The notes: generated by a model not told the origin, from the letters alone. A stretch of DNA of 64,000 bases from Palsa-504 sp963800415 (GCA_963800415.1 CAWDBS010000062.1:1-64000), one strand, 5' to 3'; numbered from the stretch's first letter, positions 50,738 through 60,648 are shown. Numbers and translations are program-made.

Positions 50738-51642
50738 CGCTCGAGGGCGGCCAGCTCTCCCGCGGCGGCGTGCGAGACCCAGAAGCCGCCCTTGGGCAGC
50801 GACGGATCCGCGGGCACCGCGGCGGGCGCGGCGAGCGCCGAGCACATGTCGGCGAGCACATCGGGGAGGTTCTCCCGGTGCAGGCACAGGACGGCCGGAC
50901 GGCGATCCGCCACGAGACCGGAGAGCAGGCGCCGAAGCGCGTCAGCCCGCTCCGTTCGGGATGAAAGAAATGCGGAGCGGCCGTACGGAAGCAGGCAGGC
51001 CTCAGCCTCGATGCTCCCCCCGAACCCCGCCGCGTACGGGCGCACGGTCTGGATGCAGCGCAGCGCGGGCGAGCTGATCACCCGCGCGACGGGCGCGAAA
51101 CAGGCCAGCAGGGCGGCCAGCGTCTTCGCGTCGGCCGCCCCTTGCGCGTCGAGCGGCCGCGCATCGTCCCGACCGGGCCAGTCCGCTTTGCGCCCGGCCC
51201 AGGCGTGCCTGACCAGGATCAGCGGCACCGTCTCGAGCGGCCGGAAGGCGGAGATCACCGGGTCGTCGTGGGTGCCGGCCAGCTGCTCGCGGGCCTGCGC
51301 CAGCGGCAGCCAGGCCACCGCGTCGATCTCGTTGCCGGGCGCGGCCTGGACCCCGGCACCGAACGCCGACCAGTAGCTGACCCGCTTGGGACGGCCCCAG
51401 CTGATGTACTGCACGGTCGGCAGCCGGGGGCCGAGCACCGGTCGCACGCAGGTCTCCTCCCAGACCTCACGGACCGCGGTGAGCAGGATGTGCTCGCCCG
51501 GCTCGCTCTTGCCCTTGGGCAGCGACCAGTCGTCGTACTTGGGCCGGTGCGCAAGCAGGACCTCGGCGTCGCCGGCTCCGTGGGAGGCGTCCGCGGCGGG
51601 CCGCCAGATAGCCGCGCCCGCCGCGAGGGTGACATCAGTCAT
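50716..51642 (-). CDS. NUDIX hydrolase fused to histidine phosphatase (MutT1-like)
   Basis: 308 aa. The N-terminal NUDIX box lies in LPKGKSEPGEHILLTAVREVWEETC (G-x5-E-x7-REVxEE-like). The C-terminal phosphoglycerate-mutase/SixA domain has LILVRHAWAGRKADW (RHG-type His) and VISSPALRCIQTVRPYA. Mycobacterial MutT1 has the same two domains and cleans 8-oxo-dGTP or diadenosine polyphosphates. ATG 51642 overlaps the ppk end by 8 bp, so the genes are co-transcribed, which suits nucleotide/polyphosphate control. Confidence 0.9.
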   Translation of the reverse strand: MTDVTLAAGAAIWRPAADASHGAGDAEVLLAHRPKYDDWSLPKGKSEPGEHILLTAVREVWEETCVRPVLGPRLPTVQYISWGRPKRVSYWSAFGAGVQAAPGNEIDAVAWLPLAQAREQLAGTHDDPVISAFRPLETVPLILVRHAWAGRKADWPGRDDARPLDAQGAADAKTLAALLACFAPVARVISSPALRCIQTVRPYAAGFGGSIEAEACLLPYGRSAFLSSRTERADALRRLLSGLVADRRPAVLCLHRENLPDVLADMCSALAAPAAVPADPSLPKGGFWVSHAAAGELAALERYDVSGA

Positions 51643-53776
51643 CTGCTGGGCGGACCCGCCGTTCCCTGACCAGGGTCTCCTGCACGTCACGCAGCGGATT
51701 TCCGTTCTCGTCGCGGCTGTGCCGCACCCAGTAGCCGTCCGCGTTCAGCCACCACGAGGAAGTCCCGTCGTCCATGCCCATGTCGAGGAACCGGCGCAGC
51801 CGCCGCCGGTGGCCGGGGTCATCGACCCGGACCAGCAGTTCCACCCGGCGGTCCAGATTCCTGTGCATCATATCGGCGCTGCCGATCCAGACCTGGCTGT
51901 CCTGATCCTCGCCGGTGCCGAACGCAAAGATCCGGGAGTGCTCCAGGAACCGGCCGAGCACGCTGCGGACCCTGATGGTGTCGGAAAGCCCGGGGATACC
52001 CGGCCGCAGCGCGCAGATGCCGCGCACCCACAGGTCGACCGGGACGCCCGCCTGCGACGCCCGGTAGAGCGCGTCGATCACCACCTCGTCGACCAGCGCG
52101 TTGGTCTTGAACACGATCCGGGCGGACTGGCCGGCCCGGCTTCGCTCGGCCTGCCGGTCGATCCGGCTGACGATGCCGGCGCGCAGCGATTCCGGCGCGA
52201 CGAGCAGCCGCCGGTAGGCCCCGGTGCGGCTGTACCCGGTCAGGTGGTTGAACAGGGCGGTGACGTCCTCGCCGACCGCGGGATCGGCGGTGAGCAGCCC
52301 GATGTCCTCATACATCCGGGCCGTGGTCGGGTGGTAGTTGCCGGTGCCGAGGTGGCAGTACCGGCGCAGCGTCCCGTCGGGTTCCTCGCGCACGATCAGC
52401 GCCATCTTGCAGTGCGTCTTCAGCCCGACGAAGCCGTAGACGACGTGGCATCCCGCCTCTTCGAGCTTGCGGGCCCAGGCGATGTTAGCGCGCTCATCGA
52501 ACCTGGCCTTGATCTCCACCACCACGACGACCTGCTTGCCCGCCTCGGCCGCGTCGATCAGCGCGTCGACGATCGGCGACTGGCCGCTGGTCCGGTACAG
52601 CGTCTGCTTGATCGCCAGCACCCGCGGGTCATCGGCGGCCTCGTCGATCAGCCGCTCGACCGACGCGGCGAACGAGTCGTAGGGGTGCTGCACGAGGATG
52701 TCGCGTTCGGCGATGGCGGTGAAGATGCTGTTGTCCTTGGCGACCGCCCGGGTGGAAGGGACGAACGCCGGGTACCTCAGCTCGCCGATGTTCAGGTCGG
52801 CGATGGCGAACAGCCCGCTCAGGTCGAGCGGCCCGGGCACCCGGTAGACGGCCCGCCGGTCGATATCGAGCTCGGTGACCAGCTTCTCGAGTACGTCGGC
52901 CGACATGGTGTCCTCGACCTCGAGCCGGACGGCGGGCTCGAACCTGCGCCGCATCAGCTCACGCTCCATCGCCTGCAGCAGGTTCTCGGTGAGATCCTCG
53001 TCGACCTCGAGGTCCCTGATGCGGGTGACACGGAACGCGTGATGCTCCATGATCTCCACGTCACCGAACAAGTCGGTCAGGTGCGCGGCAATGACGTCCT
53101 CAATCGGCACGTACCGGTTCTGCGACAGGGCCAGGAACCTGGGCAGCAGCGGCGGGACCTTGACCCTGGCGAAGATGGTGCCGTCAGTCCGCGGGTCGGC
53201 AATCATGACGGCCAGGTTGAGCGACAGGCCCGAGATGAACGGGAACGGATGGGCGGGGTCCACCACCAGCGGGGTGAGCACCGGGTAGATGCGCTGCCGG
53301 AACAGGTCACCGAGGGTGTCACGCTCTTCGGCGGAGAGTTCCTTCCAGCGCAGGATCTCGATCCCGTGCTCGGCCAGTTCCGGGTTGATGCGCTCGCTGA
53401 ACGCCCGGGCGTGCCGGACGGTCAGCTTGCCCGCCAGGTCCAGGGTGTTCTCGAGCACCTGCCTGGGCAGCAGCACCCCGGTGCCCTCGACCGGGAAACC
53501 CGCCACCATCCGGCGCACCAGCCCGGCCACCCGGACCATGAAGAACTCATCCAGGTTGGTCGCGAAGATGGCGAGGAACCGCACTCGTTCCAGCAGCGGG
53601 ACCGATTCGTCTTCGGCAAGTTCGAGCACGCGCTCATTGAATCGGAGCCAGCTTTCCTCGCGATCCAGGTACCGCTCGTCGGGCAACGCGGTTTCTGCGC
53701 CCGCCCGCGCCCCGTCGTGGCGCTCGTTTCCTTCTGCGGCGGGAAGGCTCATCTGGCTGACACTCATGAGACTCAT
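51635..53776 (-). CDS. ppk1: Polyphosphate kinase 1
   Basis: 713 aa from ATG 53776. PPK1 makes polyphosphate from ATP reversibly. N-terminal domain YLDREESWLRFNERVLELAED, the PFPFISGLSLNLAV segment, SIFTAIAERDILVQHPYDSF, VVEIKARFDERANIAWARKLEEAG (ATP-binding), and the catalytic phospho-histidine in RRYCHLGTGNYHPTTARMYEDIGLLT. Length is normal. The long upstream frame extension (to 54211) is not used. Overlaps the NUDIX gene by 8 bp. Confidence 0.94.
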   Translation of the reverse strand: MSLMSVSQMSLPAAEGNERHDGARAGAETALPDERYLDREESWLRFNERVLELAEDESVPLLERVRFLAIFATNLDEFFMVRVAGLVRRMVAGFPVEGTGVLLPRQVLENTLDLAGKLTVRHARAFSERINPELAEHGIEILRWKELSAEERDTLGDLFRQRIYPVLTPLVVDPAHPFPFISGLSLNLAVMIADPRTDGTIFARVKVPPLLPRFLALSQNRYVPIEDVIAAHLTDLFGDVEIMEHHAFRVTRIRDLEVDEDLTENLLQAMERELMRRRFEPAVRLEVEDTMSADVLEKLVTELDIDRRAVYRVPGPLDLSGLFAIADLNIGELRYPAFVPSTRAVAKDNSIFTAIAERDILVQHPYDSFAASVERLIDEAADDPRVLAIKQTLYRTSGQSPIVDALIDAAEAGKQVVVVVEIKARFDERANIAWARKLEEAGCHVVYGFVGLKTHCKMALIVREEPDGTLRRYCHLGTGNYHPTTARMYEDIGLLTADPAVGEDVTALFNHLTGYSRTGAYRRLLVAPESLRAGIVSRIDRQAERSRAGQSARIVFKTNALVDEVVIDALYRASQAGVPVDLWVRGICALRPGIPGLSDTIRVRSVLGRFLEHSRIFAFGTGEDQDSQVWIGSADMMHRNLDRRVELLVRVDDPGHRRRLRRFLDMGMDDGTSSWWLNADGYWVRHSRDENGNPLRDVQETLVRERRVRPADD

Positions 53777-53889
53777 TGTCCCCGTCCGGTGCTCAGCGGG
53801 AAACGTCGAGGTGGTAAAGACCTTTCTCCCGAACGGCGTGGGGTGACTGCTCCCGGCGGCCGGCTGAGCCCGCGCCGGCGACCCCTGGT

Positions 53890-54189
53890 TCATCCCCCGC
53901 CACTGAACTCTGCGGCGAAGGCCGCCAGATCGAGCAGGTGGAACAGGGTGTCGCACCACCGTTCCCCCGCGGGCCGGTCGTCGAAGTGCCCGAGGCATTC
54001 GTTCGCCGCGTCCAGGATCGCCCGCAGCACCGCGCCATCGGCGCCCTGCGGCTCCCGGATGCTGATGCCGTGCGGTTCTGCTTCGGGCTCGCCCTCCAGG
54101 ATCGCCGCCGCCTTGCGCGCCATGGCCAGCCCGAGCGTCCCCGCCAGCAGCGCCCGCTGCATCATCAGGACGCCATTGTGGTCTGTCAT
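53890..54189 (-). CDS. Small hypothetical protein
   Basis: 99 aa from ATG 54189, which follows GGAGG by 8 bases. No family recognised. One soluble helical protein is predicted: an N-terminal helix (RALLAGTLGLAMARKAAAIL), an acidic linker, and a C-terminal helical part ILDAANECLGHFDDRPAGERWCDTLFHLLDLAAFAAEF. It lies between ppk1 and fprA with gaps of 113 and 171 bp, and has no clear operon partner. Confidence 0.5.
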   Translation of the reverse strand: MTDHNGVLMMQRALLAGTLGLAMARKAAAILEGEPEAEPHGISIREPQGADGAVLRAILDAANECLGHFDDRPAGERWCDTLFHLLDLAAFAAEFSGGG

Positions 54190-54360
54190 TCCGCTTGCCT
54201 CCATCATCCACTGTGGCTGTCCCGCCTTCGGATTCATGATGCCGGCATGCAGTGACATTCTGGCCAGGCTAGGCAGACCCGGCCGTATTTCGATCCACGA
54301 TAATTGGGCAAGCTTCCTTTGCCGGGCTTTTGCGGGGCTTAATTGCGTTCGGAGCGGGCG

Positions 54361-55866
54361 TTAGTCGTCGGAGGGGCGGCAGGCGGACCAGATCGCCTCG
54401 GCGTTGTGCAGCTTGACGCGATCGCCGCGGCCTAGTGCCTTGGCCAGTTCGGCTTCGGCGGTCTCGATGCGCAGCCACTCGGCGTAGGAGACCGGCTCGA
54501 CCCCGCGCCCGGCCAGCAGTTCGGCCAGCGGCCACTCCCCGGCGGCCGCCGCGGCATCGGCTTCCGCGGCGGGATCCTCGGGCAGGACGGGATCGGCGGC
54601 GGGGGCGGGGCGGTCGGGGTAGCGCAGCAGGCCGGCTCGCGGCAGCGGGACGTCGCCTTCGCCGGGGCCGCCGGCCAGGTCCGCGAGCAGGCAGCGGACG
54701 GTCTCGGCGGCGTCGGACTTGTTGGTGCCGATCACGCCGGTCGGGCCGCGCTTGAGCCAGCCGGCCACATACTCGCCGGGCAGCGGCGCACCGTCGTCGC
54801 CCAGGACACGGCCGAGAGCGTTGGGGACCACCGAAGCACGCGCGTCGAACGGCACGCCGGGCAGCGGCACGCTCTGGTAGCCCACCGAACGCAGCACCAT
54901 CTGCGCGGTGAGCGTCTCCAGCTCGCCGGTGCCGCCGAACGCCCCGTCAGCGGCGATCGCCGTCCGCTCGAGCGTGATACCGCTGACCCGTTCGGTACCA
55001 AGAATTTCTGCCGGCCTCAGCCAGAAGCGGACGACCAGCCGCCGGCTGTGCCCAGAAGCGGCCGGCCCGGCAGTCCCGCCCTGGGCCCACTTGGAGATCG
55101 CCACCAGGTTTCCGCGCACCCGCCGGTCGGATTCGACCAGCGCGGCACCCTCGCCGGTCAGGTCGAACGCGGTCAAGTCGGCCTCGTCGGCGTGCACGAC
55201 CACCTCGACGCCGGGCAGTTCGCCCAGCTCACGAAGCTCCTTGGTGGTGAACTTGGCGTACGCGGGCCCGCGCCGCCCGATCATGTGGACCTCGCGCACC
55301 TTGCTCGCGTGCAGCGCCTCCAGGACGGGCTGCGGGACATCGGTGGCGTGCAGCTCATCGGGGTCCCGGGCCAGGATCCTGGCTACGTCGACCGCGACGT
55401 TGCCCACGCCGATCACCGCGACCGACTCGGCGTCCAGGGTGAACGTGCCGGAATCCATGTCCGGATGGCCGCAGTACCAGTTCACGAAGTCGGTGGCGGC
55501 GTAGCTTCCCGGCAGGTCCTCACCGGGGATGCCGAGCCGCCGGTCCCGCATCGCCCCGGTCGCGTAGATCACCGCGTCGTACGCCGAGAGCAGGTCGTCG
55601 CGGGTGACGTCCTCGCCGAGGTGCACCCCGCCGACGAACCGGACGTCGGGGCTTTCCAGCACCTTGCGCAGGTACTGCGCGATGGACTTGATCGACTTGT
55701 GATCGGGCGCGACGCCGTAGCGGACCAGGCCGTACGGGGTGGGCAGGCGGTCGATCACGTCCACGCGCAGCGGGACAGGCACCGGCAGCGCGGCCGCCTG
55801 CTTCACCAGCGCCTCGGCGGCGTAGAGCCCGGCGGGACCCGAGCCGACCACGGCTACGTTCAGCAT
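54361..55866 (-). CDS. fprA: FprA-type NADPH-ferredoxin reductase
   Basis: 501 aa, somewhat longer than mycobacterial FprA. FAD motif VAVVGSGPAGLYAAEAL, the PTPYGLVRYGVAPDHKSIK segment, NADP motif VAVIGVGNVAVDVARIL with downstream IGRRGPAYAKFT, and YVAGWLKRGPTGVIGTNKSDA near the C-terminus. It transfers electrons from NADPH to ferredoxin. It follows dxs by 30 bp on the same strand, so it may supply reducing power for IspG/IspH in the isoprenoid pathway. The C-terminus has an extra Ala-rich insertion (about residues 425-455). Confidence 0.92.
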   Translation of the reverse strand: MLNVAVVGSGPAGLYAAEALVKQAAALPVPVPLRVDVIDRLPTPYGLVRYGVAPDHKSIKSIAQYLRKVLESPDVRFVGGVHLGEDVTRDDLLSAYDAVIYATGAMRDRRLGIPGEDLPGSYAATDFVNWYCGHPDMDSGTFTLDAESVAVIGVGNVAVDVARILARDPDELHATDVPQPVLEALHASKVREVHMIGRRGPAYAKFTTKELRELGELPGVEVVVHADEADLTAFDLTGEGAALVESDRRVRGNLVAISKWAQGGTAGPAASGHSRRLVVRFWLRPAEILGTERVSGITLERTAIAADGAFGGTGELETLTAQMVLRSVGYQSVPLPGVPFDARASVVPNALGRVLGDDGAPLPGEYVAGWLKRGPTGVIGTNKSDAAETVRCLLADLAGGPGEGDVPLPRAGLLRYPDRPAPAADPVLPEDPAAEADAAAAAGEWPLAELLAGRGVEPVSYAEWLRIETAEAELAKALGRGDRVKLHNAEAIWSACRPSDD

Positions 55867-55896
55867 AAGGACCTAGGCTACTCGACCGGGCGCCAC

Positions 55897-57792
55897 TCAG
55901 TCCGCCGCTATTGCCGTCTGGCGAACATCGACGGGTGACCGGCGCGCCACCGCCTCGGTGATCTGCCTGGCCAGGTGCTGCGGGGTCAGGCCCACCTCGT
56001 CGAGCACCTCGTCGCGGGTGCCGTGGATGAGGAACTCCTGCGGCAGCCCGAACGTCTTGACCGGCATGTCCACGTCGTGATCGCGCAGCAGCCGGGCCAC
56101 CGCATCGCCGAACCCGCCGACCCGCCCGTTGTCCTCCACCACGGCCACCAGCCGGTGCTGCCGCGCGGCGCCGACCAGCGCCTCGTCCACCGGCTTGGTC
56201 CAGCGCGGGTCCACCACGGTGACGCCGATCCCGTGCCCGGCCAGCCGGTCCGCGATCTCCAGGCCGGTCAGCGCCATCGGTCCCGCGCCGACCAGCAGGA
56301 CGTCCGCGCCGAGTCCCGCTCCCGGCGACCGCAGCACGTCCATGCCGCCGAGCTTCGCGACGGCTTCGACCTCGCCGCCCACCTTGCCTTTGGGGAACCG
56401 GACCACGGTCGGCCCGTCGGACACCTCGACCGCCTCGTTCAGCAGCTCGGCCACGCGCTTGGCGTCGCGGGGCGCCGCGATCTTCATGCCAGGGACGAGC
56501 TGCATGATCGACCCGTCCCACATGCCGTGGTGGCTGGCGCCGTCCGGCCCGGTCACCCCGGCCCGGTCCAGCACGATCGTCACCGGCAGCTTGTGCAGCG
56601 CCACGTCCATCAGCGTCTGGTCGAAGGCCCGGTTCAGGAACGTGGAGTAGATCGCCACCACCGGGTGCAGGCCAGCCATGGCCAGGCCCGCCGCGCTGGT
56701 CATCGCGTGCTGCTCGGCGATGCCTACGTCGTAGACCCGGTCCGGGTAGGCCGCTCCGAACTGCGCCAGGCCGGTCGGGTACAGCATCGCCGCGGTGATC
56801 GCGACCACATCGGGGCGCCGCGCGCCGATGGCCACCATCTCGTCGCCGAACACCCGGCTCCACGTCCCCGGCACCGCGCCGGCCGCCGGCACCTGGTGCA
56901 GGCAGTCGACGGTGTTCTGTTCGGCCTCGGGGTAGCCGAACCCCTTCTTGGTGATCACGTGCACCAGCACCGGGCCGCCGAAGTCACGGGCGCGCCGCAG
57001 CGCGTTCTCCACAAGGCGCTCATCATGACCGTCAATCGGCCCAACGTATTTAAGGCCCAGGTCTTCGAACATCACCTGCGGCTGAATGACGTCCTTGATG
57101 CCCTTCTTGACGCGGTGCAGCGTCCCGTACAGCGGCGGGCCGACCAGCGGGGTCCGGGGCAGCGTGGTCTTGATGTAGTCGAGCACGTGCTCGTACCGCT
57201 GGTTGACCCGGATCGCGGCCAGGTGCTCGGCCAGGCCGCCGATCGTCGGCTGGTACGACCAGCCGTTGTCATTGACGATCATGACCAGCCGCGAGTCCCT
57301 GGCCGCGGCGATGTTGTTCAGCGCCTCCCAGGCCATCCCGCCGGTCAGCGCGCCGTCGCCGATGACCGCGACCACAGTCCGGTCCGGCTCGCCGCGCAGC
57401 TTGTACGCCTTGGCCAGGCCGTCGGCATAGGACAGGCTGGTGGAGGCGTGCGAGTTCTCCACCAGGTCGTGCTCGGACTCGGCCCGGCTCGGGTAGCCGG
57501 TCAGCCCGCCGCGCTGCCGCAGCGTGCCGAACTGCGCGACCCGGCCGGTCAGCAGCTTGTGCACGTAAGCCTGGTGCCCGGTGTCGAAGACGATCTTGTC
57601 CTTGGGCGAGTCGAAGACCCGGTGGATCGCGATCGTGAGCTCGACCACGCCGAGGTTCGGGCCGAGGTGCCCGCTGGTCCTGGTGGTCGTCTCGATCAGC
57701 AGGTCGCGGATCTCCCCGGCGAGGAGGGTGAGCTGGTCCTGGCTGAGTTCCTTCAGGTCCTCGGGGCCGTTGATGCACTCCAGCAAGGTCAC
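55897..57792 (-). CDS. dxs: 1-deoxy-D-xylulose-5-phosphate synthase
   Basis: 631 aa from GTG 57792. First enzyme of the MEP isoprenoid pathway: pyruvate plus glyceraldehyde-3-phosphate to DXP. TPP-binding motif VIGDGALTGGMAWEALNN...VNDN, the TSGHLGPNLGVVELTIAIH start, YVGPIDGHDERLVENAL, DVGIAEQHAMTSAAGLA and the transketolase C domain (VTVVDPRWTKPVDEAL). Full length, intact. In actinobacteria it commonly follows hemE, DUF3000 and ribonuclease D; here it is on the other strand, after an inserted ppk/fprA block. Confidence 0.95.
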   Translation of the reverse strand: MTLLECINGPEDLKELSQDQLTLLAGEIRDLLIETTTRTSGHLGPNLGVVELTIAIHRVFDSPKDKIVFDTGHQAYVHKLLTGRVAQFGTLRQRGGLTGYPSRAESEHDLVENSHASTSLSYADGLAKAYKLRGEPDRTVVAVIGDGALTGGMAWEALNNIAAARDSRLVMIVNDNGWSYQPTIGGLAEHLAAIRVNQRYEHVLDYIKTTLPRTPLVGPPLYGTLHRVKKGIKDVIQPQVMFEDLGLKYVGPIDGHDERLVENALRRARDFGGPVLVHVITKKGFGYPEAEQNTVDCLHQVPAAGAVPGTWSRVFGDEMVAIGARRPDVVAITAAMLYPTGLAQFGAAYPDRVYDVGIAEQHAMTSAAGLAMAGLHPVVAIYSTFLNRAFDQTLMDVALHKLPVTIVLDRAGVTGPDGASHHGMWDGSIMQLVPGMKIAAPRDAKRVAELLNEAVEVSDGPTVVRFPKGKVGGEVEAVAKLGGMDVLRSPGAGLGADVLLVGAGPMALTGLEIADRLAGHGIGVTVVDPRWTKPVDEALVGAARQHRLVAVVEDNGRVGGFGDAVARLLRDHDVDMPVKTFGLPQEFLIHGTRDEVLDEVGLTPQHLARQITEAVARRSPVDVRQTAIAAD

Positions 57793-57909
57793 GCCGTGCT
57801 CCTCACGTGCTGTGCGGGCCTGATGGGGAACCTTAGTCGAACCGAGTGTACGAGGTCGGGCCGCAGATCGCTCGTCGCGCCCGCCCCGACCCCGACACGC
57901 GTGTCGTAT

Positions 57910-59214
57910 TCAGCCGCGATCGGCGAGCCGGTCCCGAGCGGTCAGGCCGCCCGGCGCCGACGGTCCGGCGACGGCCGGCAGCACCAGCGGACGGCCGGCC
58001 AGGACACCCGTGCCGAGTTCGGCGGCACACAGCACAAGCAGCAGGGCGACCGGTATGTTCCAGCTGCCGGTGGCGGTGTGCAGCAGCCCGACCGCCAGCG
58101 GGCCTACGCTGGCGACCAGGTAGCCGACCGACTGCGCGAAGCCAGACAGCGAGGCGGCGGCCCTCGCATCGGGGGCCCGCGCCATCATGAAGAAGATGGC
58201 CAGGCCGAGGCAGGAGCCCTGGCTGACGCCGAGGACCAGGACCCAGAACGGGGCCGTGCCCAGCGGCGCCCACAGCGATCCGGCCAGGCCGGCGGCGGTC
58301 CCGATCAGGCTGGGCACGACCAGGCCGCGCTGACCCGGTCGGCGGTGGGCGAGCACCGGCACGATGAGCGAGGTGGCGAGGTTGCCGACGCCCATCAGCG
58401 CGAGCAGGTTGCCGGCCGTGACCGCCGAGTCGCCACGGTCCTGGAAGATCGTCGGCAGCCAGGACAGCGCCGCGTAGTACAGCAGGCTCTGCAGGCCCAT
58501 GAACGCGGTGACCTGCCAGGCCAGCGCGTACCGGTACACCTTGATCCCGGCCCGCGCGGGCGCCGGTGCCGTCCGGCCACCGGCCGCGGGCGAGGTGTGG
58601 CCGGCCGCCACGGGCGCGGTGCCGGCTGTGCGGTACCTGAGCTGGGGCAGCCACAGCAGCACGGCCAGCGCGGCGGGGGCCGCCCACAGGCCGAGCGCCA
58701 GCCGCACCGAACCACCCGAACTGCGGTAGACGGGCACGCTGAGCAGCGAGGACAGGATCGCGCCCACCGACAGCGCGGTCAGGTAGATGCCGATGAGCAG
58801 CCCGGCCCGGGCCGGCCAGCGCCGCTTGACCATGCTGGAGAGCAGCACGTTGAGGACGGCGATCGCGCTCGCCGCCAGCGCCGTGCCGGGGAACAGCATG
58901 ATCTCGGGCGCCGCGCCGCGCAGCAGCAGGCCCGCGGTGAGCAGAACAAGCGCCACCAGCAGGATCGCTTCCTCGCCGTACAGGCGGTTCAGCCAGGCGG
59001 CGAAGGCGGAGACCACGCCGAAGCAGATCACCGGCGTGGCCGCGAGCAGCGACAGCTCGGCCGACGACAGGTGTAGCCGGGTCTGCAGGTCGGGGAAGAG
59101 CGGAGGCACGCTGGTGATCGCGGTGCGCAGGTTGAACCCGGCCGCCGCGACCGCGACGACGAGCAGCGCGATCTCATACGGCCGGCGGACGTTGGCGGCC
59201 GGGTATTTGGGCAT
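57910..59214 (-). CDS. MFS transporter (CynX/NimT cyanate-transporter type)
   Basis: 434 aa from ATG 59214 (TTG 59220 is possible). About twelve transmembrane segments. MFS_1 family of the CynX/NimT subgroup: AAGFNLRTAITSVPPLFPDLQTRLHLS start, the GIYLTALSVGAILSSLLSVPVYR segment, the central loop with basic residues, and GFAQSVGYLVASVGPLAVGLLH. Substrates of the subgroup include cyanate and 2-nitroimidazole; the one here is unknown. A short hairpin GAAAAG-TT-CTTTTC (59238-59251) lies upstream. Confidence 0.87.
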   Translation of the reverse strand: MPKYPAANVRRPYEIALLVVAVAAAGFNLRTAITSVPPLFPDLQTRLHLSSAELSLLAATPVICFGVVSAFAAWLNRLYGEEAILLVALVLLTAGLLLRGAAPEIMLFPGTALAASAIAVLNVLLSSMVKRRWPARAGLLIGIYLTALSVGAILSSLLSVPVYRSSGGSVRLALGLWAAPAALAVLLWLPQLRYRTAGTAPVAAGHTSPAAGGRTAPAPARAGIKVYRYALAWQVTAFMGLQSLLYYAALSWLPTIFQDRGDSAVTAGNLLALMGVGNLATSLIVPVLAHRRPGQRGLVVPSLIGTAAGLAGSLWAPLGTAPFWVLVLGVSQGSCLGLAIFFMMARAPDARAAASLSGFAQSVGYLVASVGPLAVGLLHTATGSWNIPVALLLVLCAAELGTGVLAGRPLVLPAVAGPSAPGGLTARDRLADRG

Positions 59215-59298
59215 CAGCAACTAAAGTTATCTGAAAGGAAAAGTTCTTTTCGGTCCGAACGAGCCGGTGGCGCGTGCCGCGGCGACACGCTGCCGCGG

Positions 59299-60273
59299 CT
59301 ACAGCCCCGGCAGGAGCAGCAGCTTGCCCGTGGTGCGCCGGCCGGCCAGGTCGTCCTGCGCGCGGGCGGCGTCGGCCAGCGGGTAGGTGCCGCCGATCCG
59401 CACGTCGAGCTCGCCCTTGACGATCCAGTCGAACACCTCGCCCGCGCGCCACCGCAGCTCCGTCGGGTCGGCGATGTAGTGCACCAGGGTGGGCCGGGTC
59501 AGGAACAGCGATCCGCCGGTGTTCAGCCGCTGCGGGTCGACGGGTGGCACCTGGCCGCTCGCGGCTCCGTAGAGCACCATCATGCCGCGGGGGCGCAGCG
59601 CCGCCAGGCTGTCATCGAACGTGTCCTTGCCGACGCCGTCGTACACGACGTGCGCGCCCGCGCCCTCGGTCGCATCGTCGACGATGTCACGGAAGCGGTC
59701 GTAGCCGACGACGTGATCGGCGCCGGCGCCGAGCGCGAGCTCGGCCTTCTCCCCACCCGACGTGGTCGCTACCACGATGCCGCCGCGCCGCTTCACCATC
59801 TGGGTCAGCAGCAGCCCGACCCCGCCGGCCGCCGCGTGCACCACGGCGACGTCGCCTTCGCGCACCGGGTAGGTGCTGGTGACCAGGTAGTGGGCAGTCA
59901 TTCCCTGCAGGATGGCGGCGGCGGCGGGCTGCAGGCTCACCCCGTCCGGAACGGGGACGACCCGGTTCGCGGGCAGCGCGACCTGCTCGGCATAGCTGCT
60001 GCCTGGGCCGGCCCAGGCCACGTGATCGCCGACAGACAGGCCGGTGACGCCCTCCCCCACGGCCGCGACCGTACCAGCGCCTTCCGCGCCGGGCACGAAG
60101 GGCGGATCGGTGCGGTAGTTGCCCACTCCCTCACGCTGGTAGATGTCCATGTAGTTCACGCCGGCCGCGGCGACCTCCACGACCACCTGCCCCGGTCCCG
60201 GCCGCGGCGCCTCCTGCTCGGCGAGCCTCAGCACCTCGGGGCCGCCCAGACGCTCGCCCACTACCACGCGCAT
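59299..60273 (-). CDS. Quinone oxidoreductase (zeta-crystallin type MDR enzyme)
   Basis: 324 aa from ATG 60273, with AGGAGAG upstream. Zinc-free medium-chain NADPH enzyme: MRVVVGERLGGPEVLRLAEQEAPRPGPGQVVVEV, GVNYMDIYQREGVG, and the Rossmann motif VHAAAGGVGLLLTQMVKRRGG, followed by VVYDGVGKDTFDDSLAALRPRGMMVLYGAASG. One-electron reduction of quinones or enone reduction is the usual activity. It stands alone. Confidence 0.9.
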   Translation of the reverse strand: MRVVVGERLGGPEVLRLAEQEAPRPGPGQVVVEVAAAGVNYMDIYQREGVGNYRTDPPFVPGAEGAGTVAAVGEGVTGLSVGDHVAWAGPGSSYAEQVALPANRVVPVPDGVSLQPAAAAILQGMTAHYLVTSTYPVREGDVAVVHAAAGGVGLLLTQMVKRRGGIVVATTSGGEKAELALGAGADHVVGYDRFRDIVDDATEGAGAHVVYDGVGKDTFDDSLAALRPRGMMVLYGAASGQVPPVDPQRLNTGGSLFLTRPTLVHYIADPTELRWRAGEVFDWIVKGELDVRIGGTYPLADAARAQDDLAGRRTTGKLLLLPGL

Positions 60274-60648
60274 CCTCGCACTCTCCTCTCGCCTCTTCCC
60301 CATCAGCTTTTCACAAGCCCGCACGGGCCGGGACCATCCAGGCCGGCCTTGAGCGAGTTCAAAATTCTTTTGAATGACCCCGCGGCTGCTATCGGTCCTC
60401 GACGAGGTCCTCGGCTACCCCGGCAGCAAGCTGTCCGCCGGGGTCTTGTACGTGGTGAGGCCGAGCGGGAACAGCAGGCTGTTCTGCACCGGGGCGTCCG
60501 CGCCCCGCAGCGAGGTGAGTCCCGGCGGGATAACGCCACCCTGCCTCGCGCACCTGGCCGCATCAGTGCCAAAGAGCTCCCATCTACGACGGTAGGCTGC
60601 CCAGTGGATCTCGTCCGGATATGCCCGCGAGCAACGGAGACAACAAGC

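Noticed and set aside
55975..59076. 1033-codon open frame opposite dxs and the MFS gene
   Set aside because: Its protein is repetitive Arg/Gly/His/Asp-rich with no domain; both genes on the other strand are clear and intact.
59238..59251. GAAAAG-TT-CTTTTC as an operator of the MFS gene
   Set aside because: Short and AT-rich; it could equally be chance or part of a weak terminator of the quinone oxidoreductase gene.
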